DNA of 64,000 bases from positions 124,001 through 188,000 of the forward strand of contig NZ_WPNZ01000007.1 in assembly GCF_009755605.1 (NCBI RefSeq), read 5' to 3'. The translations under genes and the position numbers were made by a program. Shown piece after piece: positions 1 to 7,939 of this stretch (within the stretch, counting starts at the first letter, position 1; the number at the start of each line of letters is the position of its first letter). The notes under the pieces were generated by a model. It saw only the letters and a program-made list of their open reading frames with translations, did no database searches and was not told where the DNA came from. Source of the stretch: Streptomyces typhae (GTDB lineage Bacteria; Actinomycetota; Actinomycetes; Streptomycetales; Streptomycetaceae).

Positions 1-528
1 TACAAGGCAATACCTGGTGCCGCCATCGCCGGACTCATGGTCGTCACGTCCATCACTCCGGCCGTCGCCGACTCCAAGGTCTCGTCCGAGCAGGTTTCCG
101 CCCAGGTCAGCAAGAGCGCGAAGCTGAAGAAGATGAAGTCCATCACGTCGAACTCCAAGGCCTCCACGGCCCGCTGGTTCGACACCTACTCGAAGAAGAA
201 CAAGCCGTCCGTCAAGAAGTACAAGTTCAACTGGAAGACCGACGGCTGTTCCTGGGCCCCGGACAAGATCGCCGGCGGCTACGACTTCCACAACCCGTGC
301 TGGCGCCACGACTTCGGCTACCGCAACTACAAGAAGACCGTCGGCAAGACCGCGTTCCGCCGGGACCACAAGCTCCGCATCGACAAGGCTTTCCTGACGG
401 ACATGCGGCAGGTCTGCAACTGGAAGCCCTGGGCCGACCCGTACACGCCCGCCATGCGGAAGAAGCTGAAGAAGTCCTGCAACAAGACGGCCAACAAGTA
501 CTACCAGGCCGTGCGCTCCTTCAACTGA
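1..528 (+). CDS. Secreted prokaryotic phospholipase A2 (5' end outside window)
   Basis: Probable secreted phospholipase A2, which hydrolyses the sn-2 ester of phospholipids outside the cell. The frame is open from base 1, so the start codon and first residues of the signal peptide lie upstream; the internal ATG at 37 is inside the hydrophobic signal segment, which ends near an Ala-x-Ala-type site (PAVADS). The mature part carries the family signature: a DGCSWAPD calcium-loop-like stretch, then NPCWRHDFGYRN with the catalytic His-Asp pair, a second conserved Asp in DKAFLTDM, and paired cysteines (DGC, NPC, RQVC, KSC) for two disulfides. Length and order fit Streptomyces PLA2-type enzymes of about 120-150 mature residues. 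The mature region is Lys/Arg-rich. A strong hairpin follows the stop. Confidence 0.85.
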   Translation, partial: YKAIPGAAIAGLMVVTSITPAVADSKVSSEQVSAQVSKSAKLKKMKSITSNSKASTARWFDTYSKKNKPSVKKYKFNWKTDGCSWAPDKIAGGYDFHNPCWRHDFGYRNYKKTVGKTAFRRDHKLRIDKAFLTDMRQVCNWKPWADPYTPAMRKKLKKSCNKTANKYYQAVRSFN

Positions 529-559
529 CACAACGCCATGGCCGCCCGGCCGTGAACCC

Positions 560-600
560 GAAGCGTGGCCCCGTGCATTCCTTCCACGGGGCCACGCTTC
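560..600. terminator. Bidirectional rho-independent-type terminator
   Basis: A perfect 16-bp inverted repeat (560-575 with 585-600, 9-nt loop) followed on the + strand by a T-rich run. It lies between the phospholipase gene and the convergent permease gene and can serve both. Confidence 0.8.
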
Positions 601-627
601 CTTTTCCTGCACGTTTCCTACAGGACG

Positions 628-3219
628 CTATTCCGTCGCGATCGCATTCAGCACATTCATCCGTCCCGCCCGGAACGCGGGGATCAGGGCCGCGAACAGT
701 CCCACGAACGCCGAGCCCACGAACACCGTGAGGATCGTCGGCCACGGGATCTCCAGGACCTTCAGCCCTTCGAGTGCCAGGAGCTTCTGAGCCGTGGCAC
801 CCCAGCCCATGCCGAGGCCGAGGCCGAGCAGGGCGCCGAAGAGGGCGATGACCACCGACTCCATGCGGATCATGCGGCGCAGCTGCCGCCGGGAGAGGCC
901 GATGGCCCGCATCAGGCCGATCTCCCGGGTGCGCTCCACCACCGAGAGCGCCAGCGTGTTCACCACGCCCAGGACGGCCACGATGATGGCGAGCCCGAGC
1001 AGGCCGTAGACCATGTTGAGCATCTGCCCGACCTGGTCCTTCAGGTCGTCCTTGAAGTCGGCCTGGTTCATGACCTGCACGGCCGGGTCCTCGGCCACGG
1101 CGGCCTTCAGCGCCTTGTACGCCGCGTCCTGCTGACCCTTGTCCGCCGAGGCGAGCAGCATCGAGTCCAGCGGCATCCGGCCCGCGGGCACATAGCGCTC
1201 GGCCGTGGCGATGCTCGTGTACATCGCGCCCTTGTCGAACGCGGTGTCGTCCGACATGACGGCCGCGAGCGTCAGCTTCACCGTCCTGCCGTGGTCGAAG
1301 TCGACCGTCAGCTTGTCGCCCACCTTGAGGTGGTGCTTGTCGGCGAACTCCTCACCCACCGCCATCGCGTTCCCGCGGTAGGCCCCGGCCACGCTCCCGG
1401 AGACCGTCTCTCGGCGCAGGTCCTTCGTGTACGTCGGGTCCGTGGCGACCAGCGCCTCGCTCTCGGTCTTCCCCCCGGGGGTCGTGAGCTTCGTCTGGAC
1501 CTCCTTCACGCGCGTGACGTGCCCGGTGTGCGGCGCCTCCCGCAGCTTGCGCACCGACTGCGGGGTGAGCGGCTTGCCGCTGTCACCGGCGGGCCGCACG
1601 ATGAAGTCCGCACCCACCGACTTGTCGAGTTCGTCGGTGGCCGAGGCGACCATCGAGGAGCCGACCACGGAGAGGCAGGCGACCAGGGCGAGGCCGATCA
1701 TCAGGGCCGCGCCGGTGGCGCCGGTGCGGCGCGGGTTGCGCAGGGCGTTGCGCTCGGCCATGCGGCCCACGGGGCCGAACATCCGCAGCAGCACCGCGCT
1801 GATCACCCGGACCACCAGGGACGCGAGGACCGGCCCGACCACCACGAAGCCGATGAGGGTCAGGACGACACCGCCGCCGAGGAACAGCGAGCCCTCGCTC
1901 GCCTTGTCCGCCTGCCCCGCGGTGTAGAGCGCGAAGGCGCCGGCGCCGGTGAGGACCAGGCCGATCAGCGCGCGCACCGCGCCCGCCTTGCCGTCGGCCG
2001 GTGTCCCCGCGTCGCGCAGCGCGGCCATCGGGGAGACCTTGCCGGCCCGGCGGGCCGGGAGATACGCGGCCAGGACGGTGACGATGATGCCGAGGGCGAG
2101 GCCCACCACGGGCGTCGTCCAGGCGATGGTGAGGTCCTTCGTGGACAGTTCCATGCCCACGCCGGACATCAGCTTCATCAGGCCGACCGCGAGGCCGATG
2201 CCCGCGCCGACACCGAGGACGGAGCCGACGACACCGAGGAGCAGCGCCTCCACCAGGACGGAGCGGTTGACCTGCTTGCGGCTGGAGCCGATGGCGCGCA
2301 TCAGGCCGATCTCGCGGGTGCGCTGGGCCACCAGCATCGAGAAGGTGTTGATGATCAGGAAGATACCGACCAGGAAGGCGATCCCGGCGAAGCCGAGCAT
2401 CGCGTACTTCATGACGTCCAGGAAGCTGCCGACGGACTTGCGGTCGTCGTCCGCGCTCTCCTTCTGCGTCTTGACCTTGTACGCGGCGGCGTCGCCCGCC
2501 AGGGTCCTGGTGACGTTCTGCTTCAGGGCGGCGTCGCTGACGCCGGTCGCCGCGGTGACGCTCAGATGGGTGAACCGGCCGCTCGCACCGAGGAGTTCAC
2601 GCTGGGCGGTCTTGGTGTCGTAGTAGAAGACGGCCGCGCCCGGGTTGGTCACCTTGAAGGTGGCGATGCCGGAGATCCTGGCCTTGAAGTCGCCGTTGGC
2701 CGTGATGGTGCGCAGCTCTTCGCCGAGCTTCAGGTCGTGCTTGTCGGCCGTGTCGGCGTCGACCATCACCTCGGTGGGGCCGCGCGGGGCGTGGCCGGAG
2801 GTGATCTCCATGGACCGCAGTTCGTTCCTGGTCCAGTTGCCCGCGAGGGTGGGGCCGCCGCTGGTCGGGCCCATGTTCTTGTTCTTGGAGTCGGCGACCG
2901 TGACGCTGGTGCTGGTGATGCCGCCCTCTACGGACTTCACGCCGTCGGCCTTCTCGACCTGGGCTATCGCGGAGGCGGGCAGCGACTCGGGCCTGCCGTT
3001 CTTCGGCCCCTCCTCGTCGCCCTCCGGGGCGTTCTTCGGCTTGACCGTGACATCGGCGGACGTCGCCGCGAAGAGCTTGTCGAACGTGGTGGACATCGTG
3101 TCGGAGAAGACGAGCGTGCCGCAGACGAAGGCCACCGAGAGGACGACGGCGACCGCGGAGAGCGCCATGCGTCCCTTGTGCGCGAAGAAGTTGCGCATCG
3201 AGGTCCTGAGGACGGTCAT
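628..3219 (-). CDS. ABC transporter permease, FtsX/MacB type, 863 aa
   Basis: Membrane subunit of a MacB/LolCDE-like ABC exporter. The protein has two tandem FtsX units. An N-terminal membrane helix (about residues 18-38) leads to a large extracytoplasmic MacB-PCD-like domain. Three membrane helices lie near 265-390, with the signature segment QRTREIGLMRAIGSSRKQV. A further membrane segment, a second periplasmic-type domain, and a second helix bundle follow, with ERTREIGLMRAIGLSRRQL near 780. The duplicated REIGLMRAIG motif is diagnostic. ATG at 3219 overlaps the TGA of the upstream ATPase gene (ATGA), so the two are translationally coupled. Substrate unknown; such pairs in Streptomyces are often linked to antimicrobial peptide or lipid export. 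No cognate two-component system is adjacent. Confidence 0.9.
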   Translation of the reverse strand: MTVLRTSMRNFFAHKGRMALSAVAVVLSVAFVCGTLVFSDTMSTTFDKLFAATSADVTVKPKNAPEGDEEGPKNGRPESLPASAIAQVEKADGVKSVEGGITSTSVTVADSKNKNMGPTSGGPTLAGNWTRNELRSMEITSGHAPRGPTEVMVDADTADKHDLKLGEELRTITANGDFKARISGIATFKVTNPGAAVFYYDTKTAQRELLGASGRFTHLSVTAATGVSDAALKQNVTRTLAGDAAAYKVKTQKESADDDRKSVGSFLDVMKYAMLGFAGIAFLVGIFLIINTFSMLVAQRTREIGLMRAIGSSRKQVNRSVLVEALLLGVVGSVLGVGAGIGLAVGLMKLMSGVGMELSTKDLTIAWTTPVVGLALGIIVTVLAAYLPARRAGKVSPMAALRDAGTPADGKAGAVRALIGLVLTGAGAFALYTAGQADKASEGSLFLGGGVVLTLIGFVVVGPVLASLVVRVISAVLLRMFGPVGRMAERNALRNPRRTGATGAALMIGLALVACLSVVGSSMVASATDELDKSVGADFIVRPAGDSGKPLTPQSVRKLREAPHTGHVTRVKEVQTKLTTPGGKTESEALVATDPTYTKDLRRETVSGSVAGAYRGNAMAVGEEFADKHHLKVGDKLTVDFDHGRTVKLTLAAVMSDDTAFDKGAMYTSIATAERYVPAGRMPLDSMLLASADKGQQDAAYKALKAAVAEDPAVQVMNQADFKDDLKDQVGQMLNMVYGLLGLAIIVAVLGVVNTLALSVVERTREIGLMRAIGLSRRQLRRMIRMESVVIALFGALLGLGLGMGWGATAQKLLALEGLKVLEIPWPTILTVFVGSAFVGLFAALIPAFRAGRMNVLNAIATE

Positions 3220-4004
3220 GACGTGCGCCCCCGGGCGTCGAAGTGCTTCATGCGGTCGAGGACCTGCTCCGCGGTCGGGTTGTACATCTCGTCGACGATG
3301 CGGCCGTCCGCCAGATACAGCACCCGGTCGGCGTAGGAGGCGGCCACCGGGTCGTGGGTGACCATCACGATGGTCTGGCCGAGCTCGGTCACCGAACGGC
3401 GTAGGAAGCCGAGGACCTCGGCGCCGGCGCGGGAGTCCAGGTTCCCGGTCGGCTCGTCACCGAAGATGATCTCCGGCCGGGACGCGAGGGCGCGGGCCAC
3501 GGCGACGCGCTGCTGCTGGCCGCCGGACAGCTCGGTGGGCCGGTGCTTGAGGCGGCCCGCGAGGCCGACGGTGTCCACGACCTGGTCCAGCCAGGCGCGG
3601 TCGGGCTTGCGGCCCGCTATGTCCATCGGGAGCGTGATGTTCTCGATGGCGTTCAGCGTCGGCAGCAGGTTGAACGCCTGGAAGATGAAGCCGATCCGGT
3701 CCCGGCGCAGCTGCGTGAGCTTCTTGTCCTTCAGGCCGGTGATCTCGGTCTCGTCCAGATGGATCTGCCCGGAGGAGACGTTGTCGAGGCCCGCGAGGCA
3801 GTGCATGAGCGTGGACTTGCCGGACCCGGAGGGGCCCATGATCGCGGTGAACTGGCCGCGGGCGATGTCCACGTCGATGTGGTCGAGGGCGACGACGCGG
3901 GTCTCGCCGGTGCCGTAGGCCTTGACGACCTGGCGTGCCCGAGCCGCCACGGCCGTACGCCCTCCAGTACCCCCGTGCCTGGGAGTGGTCACAGCCGTTG
4001 TCAC
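3216..4004 (-). CDS. ABC transporter ATP-binding protein (MacB/LolD family), 262 aa
   Basis: ATPase partner of the FtsX-type permease. It has Walker A GPSGSGKST, a Q-loop (FIFQAFNLLPTLNA), the signature LSGGQQQRVAVARAL, Walker B IIFGDEPTGNLDS and a switch histidine in MVTHDP; this signature set is typical of the LolD/MacB/FtsE group. The frame stays open far upstream to 4646, but that part has no homology-like character. The start is placed at the GTG at 4004 because an AGGAG-type ribosome binding site sits about 6 nt upstream and the conserved domain begins shortly after. Its stop overlaps the permease start. The two genes form an operon read away from the divergent MFS gene. Confidence 0.9.
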   Translation of the reverse strand: MTTAVTTPRHGGTGGRTAVAARARQVVKAYGTGETRVVALDHIDVDIARGQFTAIMGPSGSGKSTLMHCLAGLDNVSSGQIHLDETEITGLKDKKLTQLRRDRIGFIFQAFNLLPTLNAIENITLPMDIAGRKPDRAWLDQVVDTVGLAGRLKHRPTELSGGQQQRVAVARALASRPEIIFGDEPTGNLDSRAGAEVLGFLRRSVTELGQTIVMVTHDPVAASYADRVLYLADGRIVDEMYNPTAEQVLDRMKHFDARGRTS

Positions 4005-4527
4005 GGTAAGTCTCCTATATCCGTTATGAGATGAGCCGGGTGTGCCGTGCCGTACGCGTTGCCGCTCGCTCACAGCCGCTGGTGTCGCCGCTCGCGCCGC
4101 ACTCCGTGCCGCCGCTCGCGCCGCCGCTTGCTCACACTGAAGATTCTGGTCCGCCGGGGTGCCCCGGCGCCCTGGTGCGGAGCGCAGTCTTTCCCTGGGG
4201 AAAACCCCACCCCCGGGACTGCGGTTCGTCTCCTTGCCGCGCGTCCCCGCCCCCACCCAGCGGGCATAAAGCCAATCTAAGGACCAGGCCGGAGGGTCTC
4301 GTCCTCCGTCAGTACCAACGTCGCCCTGTCCGCAGTACGGAGGACCCCCTAGGGGTTCTCCACCCGGCGGTGGAGCGTTTCTCAGGGTCGCTCCACCCTT
4401 CAACCGAGCGATCTCCCGCCCCACCAGCCAAGAGAGCCTCCACCCCTGAAGGCGCGCCCTCCCCCGGAAGCCCTCCCGGTGAGAAGGTGACCCGAGGCAA
4501 TAGGTGCAGGGGGAAGGAATCTTGGGG
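4005..4527. promoter_or_regulatory. Divergent intergenic region with palindromes
   Basis: 523 bp between the divergent ABC and MFS genes, with no convincing gene. It holds a C/T-repetitive stretch (4060-4140, CCGCCGCTCGCGCCG-like units), a GGGGAAAACCCC hairpin near 4198-4209, a perfect CCCCTAGGGG palindrome at 4346-4355, and a 9-bp inverted repeat (4369-4377 with 4389-4397). The palindromes sit upstream of the MFS gene and are plausible operator or leader structures; the cognate regulator is not visible nearby. Confidence 0.45.
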
Positions 4528-6642
4528 ATGGCAGCGGGTGGAGGAACGCCGCACGGCGGAGCGGCACCACGGGCCGCCGACAGGCGCGGCGCCGTCGTCG
4601 CCGCGCTCATGCTCGTCATGGCGCTCGCCGCCCTCGACGCCACCATCGTCTCGACGGCGGTGCCGCAGATCGTCGGCGCGCTCGGCGGCTTCTCCGTCTT
4701 CTCCTGGCTGTTCTCCGGCTATCTGCTCGCCGCCACGGTCACGCTGCCGGTGTACGGCAAGCTCTCCGACACCTTCGGCCGCAAACCGGTCCTCGTCGTC
4801 GGCTGCGTCCTGTTCCTGCTCGGCTCGGCCCTGTGCGCCGTCGCCTGGAACATGGCCGCCCTGATCGCCTTCCGCGTCGTCCAGGGCCTCGGCGGCGGCG
4901 CCCTCCAGGGCACCGTCCAGACGCTCGCCGCCGACCTGTACCCCCTCAAGGAACGGCCGAGGATACAGGCCAAGCTGTCGACGGTATGGGCCACTTCGGC
5001 GGTCGCGGGACCCGCGGTGGGCGGCCTGATCACCGCGTACACCGACTGGCGCTGGATCTTCCTCATCAATCTGCCGGTGGGCGCGCTCGCCCTGTGGTTG
5101 ATCGTCCGCCACCTCCACGAACCCGCGCGCGAGACCCCTGCGCCGGGCACCCGTGCCGGGGTGTGGAAACGCATCGACTGGCCCGGCGCGCTCGCCGTCT
5201 TCGCCGCGGGCGGCGTACTGCTCACCGCCCTCGTCCAGGGCGGCGTCGCCTGGGACTGGCTGTCGGCGCCGTCCCTCGCCCTGTTCGCGGCGGGGCTCGC
5301 GTGCGTCGCCGTGGTCGTGCTGGTCGAGCGGCGCGCCGCGGACCCGGTGATACCGGGCTGGGTGTGGCGGCGGCGCACCATCGCCGCCGTGAACCTGGCC
5401 CTCGGCGCGCTCGGCCTGGTGATGGTGGCGCCGACGGTGTTCCTGCCCACGTACGCCCAGTCGGTGCTGCGACTCGCGCCCGTGGCCGCCGGATTCGTGC
5501 TCTCCGTGATGACGCTGAGCTGGCCCGTCTCCGCGGCGCTCAGCCAGCACGTCTACCGGCGCATCGGCTTCCGCGACACCGCGATGCTCGGCATCGGCGC
5601 CGCCGCGTGCGTCCTGTTCGCCTTCCCCCTCCTCCCCTACCCCGGCTCCGCCTGGCAGCCCGCGCTGCTCATGCTGCTGCTCGGCGCCGCGCTCGGGATC
5701 TTCCAGCTCCCCCTGATCGTCGGCGTGCAGTCGACCGTCGGCTGGGCGGAGCGCGGTACGACCACCGCCTCCGTACTGTTCTGCCGCCAGATCGGGCAGA
5801 CGGTGGGCGCCGCGCTGTTCGGGGCGGTGGCCAACGCGGTGCTCAGCGCCCGCCTCGGCGGGTCGGGCTCGCTCGACGCCGTGGCCGAGGCGCTCGACGA
5901 CCCGGGCTCGGTGGCGGACGCGGACCGGCTGCGGCGCGCGGTGGACGCGGCCGTCGACGCGGTGTACCTGGGGGCGGCGTGCGCGGCGGTCGTGTGCCTG
6001 CTCGTGCTCCTGTTCCTCGCCCCGCGGCGCTTTCCCGTCATTCAGGAGGGGCCGGGCGCCCCCGCCGAACCGGGCACCCAGGAGATCGCTGGGGAGGACG
6101 GCTGGCGGGGCGAGCGGCGTGGCGACCTGCGCGGTGACCTGCGCGGCGAGCGAGCGGGCGACCAGCCGGGCACCCGGCGGGACGACCGGCAGGGCACGCG
6201 CCGGGACGCCCGGCGGGACGACCGGCGGGACGACCGGCAGGACGCGCAACCGGACGGCCGGCAGGGCGACCACCGGCAGAGCACCCAACCGGACGCCCGC
6301 CGGGACGACTGGCAGGACGCCCGGCGGGACGACTGGCAGGACGCCCGGCAGGATGACCGGCAGAGCACGCACCAGGACACCTGGCGGGACGACCGCCAGA
6401 GCACCCGCCAGAACGCCCGCCAGAACGACCGGCAGAGCACGCACCAGAACGCCCGCCAGAACACCCAGCAGAGCACACGCCAGAACGCCCGGCGGGACGA
6501 CCGCCAGAGCACCCAGCAGGACACCCGCCAGAACGCCCGGCGGGACGACCGCCAGAGCACCCAGCAGGACACCCGGCAGGCGCCTGAAAAAGCACAGTTG
6601 ACCCCCGCACCCCCCGAGCCAGCCGAGGAACCGCCCGCCTAG
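4528..6642 (+). CDS. DHA2-family MFS drug exporter with long repetitive hydrophilic C-terminus, 704 aa
   Basis: Proton-driven multidrug exporter of the EmrB/QacA (14-helix) type. The N-terminal helix has the family motif LDATIVSTAVPQIVG; motif A (GKLSDTFGRKPV) follows helix 2, and VVQGLGGGALQGT and a motif C-like segment (TSAVAGPAVGG) come next. The membrane part ends near residue 500. A roughly 200-residue cytoplasmic tail follows, built of Arg/Asp/Gln/Thr/Asn-rich short repeats (DDRQST, RQNAR, RRDDRQ), which normal family members lack. The start is ATG 4528, preceded by GGGAAGGA at good spacing; a GTG at 4504 is upstream of that ribosome binding site and less likely. The stop overlaps the convergent neighbour at a CTAG. 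Confidence 0.88.
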   Translation: MAAGGGTPHGGAAPRAADRRGAVVAALMLVMALAALDATIVSTAVPQIVGALGGFSVFSWLFSGYLLAATVTLPVYGKLSDTFGRKPVLVVGCVLFLLGSALCAVAWNMAALIAFRVVQGLGGGALQGTVQTLAADLYPLKERPRIQAKLSTVWATSAVAGPAVGGLITAYTDWRWIFLINLPVGALALWLIVRHLHEPARETPAPGTRAGVWKRIDWPGALAVFAAGGVLLTALVQGGVAWDWLSAPSLALFAAGLACVAVVVLVERRAADPVIPGWVWRRRTIAAVNLALGALGLVMVAPTVFLPTYAQSVLRLAPVAAGFVLSVMTLSWPVSAALSQHVYRRIGFRDTAMLGIGAAACVLFAFPLLPYPGSAWQPALLMLLLGAALGIFQLPLIVGVQSTVGWAERGTTTASVLFCRQIGQTVGAALFGAVANAVLSARLGGSGSLDAVAEALDDPGSVADADRLRRAVDAAVDAVYLGAACAAVVCLLVLLFLAPRRFPVIQEGPGAPAEPGTQEIAGEDGWRGERRGDLRGDLRGERAGDQPGTRRDDRQGTRRDARRDDRRDDRQDAQPDGRQGDHRQSTQPDARRDDWQDARRDDWQDARQDDRQSTHQDTWRDDRQSTRQNARQNDRQSTHQNARQNTQQSTRQNARRDDRQSTQQDTRQNARRDDRQSTQQDTRQAPEKAQLTPAPPEPAEEPPA
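6150..6590 (+). repeat. In-frame minisatellite encoding the MFS tail
   Basis: Degenerate tandem repeats whose periods are multiples of 15 nt (codons for variants of RDDRQ, STRQN, ARQ), about 440 bp long. All variants keep the reading frame, as expected for replication-slippage expansion under coding constraint. Confidence 0.75.
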
Positions 6643-7580
6643 GCGCCCGCCTCCGGGGAGGGTCCGGGCACCCCGCGCGAGTTCTCGTCGTCCGGGGCGC
6701 CCCGCCCGGTCAACGCGGCCAGACTGCTCCGCACATGCTCCATGTGCGCCCGCACCTCGTCCCACCGCTCCCCGTGCTCCCGCAGCACCCGGTCCGTCTC
6801 CCGCCCGGTCCGCTCCTCCTGCATCCGCGCCCGCGCGAGCAGATCCGCGGCCCGCGCCTCGGCGTCCTCCTGCCCGTGCCGCGCGGCCTCCCTGGCCTGG
6901 GCCAGCTCCCGCTCGGCCTCCGCGAGCCGCGCCCCCGCGGCCTCGACGAGGGACGACTCGTGCGCCTGCGCCGCCGCCTCCCGCTCGGCGATCTCCCGCT
7001 CGGCGGCCTCCCCGCGCTCGGCGTGCTCCTTCTCCTGGTCGGCGAGGAGCCCACCGGCACGCTCCCGCGTCTCCCGCAGCACGGCGAGCGCCGCCCCGCG
7101 CCACTCCTCGGCGTCCGTCCGGGCGGCGGTCCGCAACTCGTCGGCGGCGGAACCAGCCGCGCCGAGCCGCTGCCGAGCCCGCTCCTCCGCCTCGCCGCAC
7201 ACCGAAGCGGCGTACGCCCGCGCGGACTCGCCGAGGGCCGCGCCCTCGGCTGCCGCCGCCTCCTCGGACTCGCGCGCCGAGGCGGCGGCCGCGTCGCGCA
7301 CCGCGGCGGCCTCCTCCTCGGACAGCGCGAGGAGCTCCTGCGCGCGCCGCCCCAACTTCTCGTACGTCTGCGGGGCGAGCCGCGCGACCACCTCGCGCAG
7401 CCGCCCGGCCTCCGCGCCCATGTCCTTGGCGAGCACCGTGAGCCGGGCGGCACGCTCCCAGGCCGCGTCCCGGTCACGGGACAGCGCCTCGGCGTACGCC
7501 TCCACCTGTTCGGGCCGGTAGCCACGCCCGCGCACGGCGACGAAGCCATGAGGTGATACCGACACACTGCTGCCGCTCAT
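6639..7580 (-). CDS. Coiled-coil DivIVA-like protein ('cellulose-binding protein' family), 313 aa
   Basis: Long coiled-coil protein of a Streptomyces family often labelled cellulose-binding protein, a name with little functional basis. The N-terminus (GFVAVRGRGYRPEQVEAYAE) resembles the DivIVA/Wag31 N-terminal lipid-binding and coiled-coil start. Residues about 60-285 are an almost unbroken Ala/Glu/Arg-rich coiled coil with heptads. The last 25 residues are a disordered Pro/Gly tail. There is no signal peptide or membrane helix, so it is expected in the cytoplasm, perhaps in the polar growth scaffold. ATG 7580 is followed directly by the conserved N-terminus. Its stop shares 4 bp (CTAG) with the convergent MFS gene. 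Confidence 0.75.
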   Translation of the reverse strand: MSGSSVSVSPHGFVAVRGRGYRPEQVEAYAEALSRDRDAAWERAARLTVLAKDMGAEAGRLREVVARLAPQTYEKLGRRAQELLALSEEEAAAVRDAAAASARESEEAAAAEGAALGESARAYAASVCGEAEERARQRLGAAGSAADELRTAARTDAEEWRGAALAVLRETRERAGGLLADQEKEHAERGEAAEREIAEREAAAQAHESSLVEAAGARLAEAERELAQAREAARHGQEDAEARAADLLARARMQEERTGRETDRVLREHGERWDEVRAHMEHVRSSLAALTGRGAPDDENSRGVPGPSPEAGA

Positions 7581-7939
7581 CCTTGATCCCCTCTATCGCC
7601 CACACAGACTCTCGCCGTCGTGCCGACCACGTACAACGCGATTGGCGCACATCTTGATGGATCAAGCGGAAGTGGTCATAACGCGACACTCCGCCCATCC
7701 TGTCTGGTCAAGGATGCGTCAATTGGTGGCGGAAGTCGGAATCGGGTTGTCGTTCCGCAGTACGTCGAAGGCGTGAACGATCCCCGCGGGACACCTTGTG
7801 AGGCGGGTGAACGGGCGAGGCGCCCGCCCGGTATCCCGGGTCGGGCGCCTCGCTCTCGACCTCGCACGGCTCCGTACGGCCTCGTCGTAGGGCTTCGTCG
7901 TACGGCCTCGTCGTACGGCCTCGTCGTACGGCCTCGCGG
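7581..7939. other. Intergenic region: promoter side, 13-bp repeats and terminator
   Basis: 359 bp with no gene. Next to the SUKH-4 gene stop lie five tandem copies of a 13-bp unit (CGTACGGCCTCGT, 7873-7937). A strong hairpin follows at 7815-7853. The rest (7581-7760), relatively AT-rich for this genome, should contain the promoter of the minus-strand coiled-coil gene, but no clear -10/-35 pair stands out. Confidence 0.5.
7815..7853 (-). terminator. Hairpin terminator of the SUKH-4/deaminase gene
   Basis: A perfect 12-bp stem (7815-7826 with 7842-7853) plus extra GC pairs in the loop, about 90 bp downstream of the minus-strand stop at 7940. It separates this gene from the coiled-coil gene. 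Confidence 0.7.

Noticed and set aside
565..3336. Very long open frame (923 codons) on the + strand opposite the FtsX permease gene
   Set aside because: Arg/His/Gly-rich shadow translation caused by GC-rich third positions; no motifs, no ribosome binding site, and the opposite strand is a clear transporter gene.
3216..4646. 476-codon version of the ABC ATPase with a long N-terminal extension
   Set aside because: The extra part is unlike any ATPase N-terminus and lies upstream of a good ribosome binding site and GTG at 4004.
4309..7200. 963-codon minus-strand frame across the MFS gene
   Set aside because: Antisense of a well-supported transporter; its VLPVVPPGVL repeats are only the reverse reading of the tail minisatellite.
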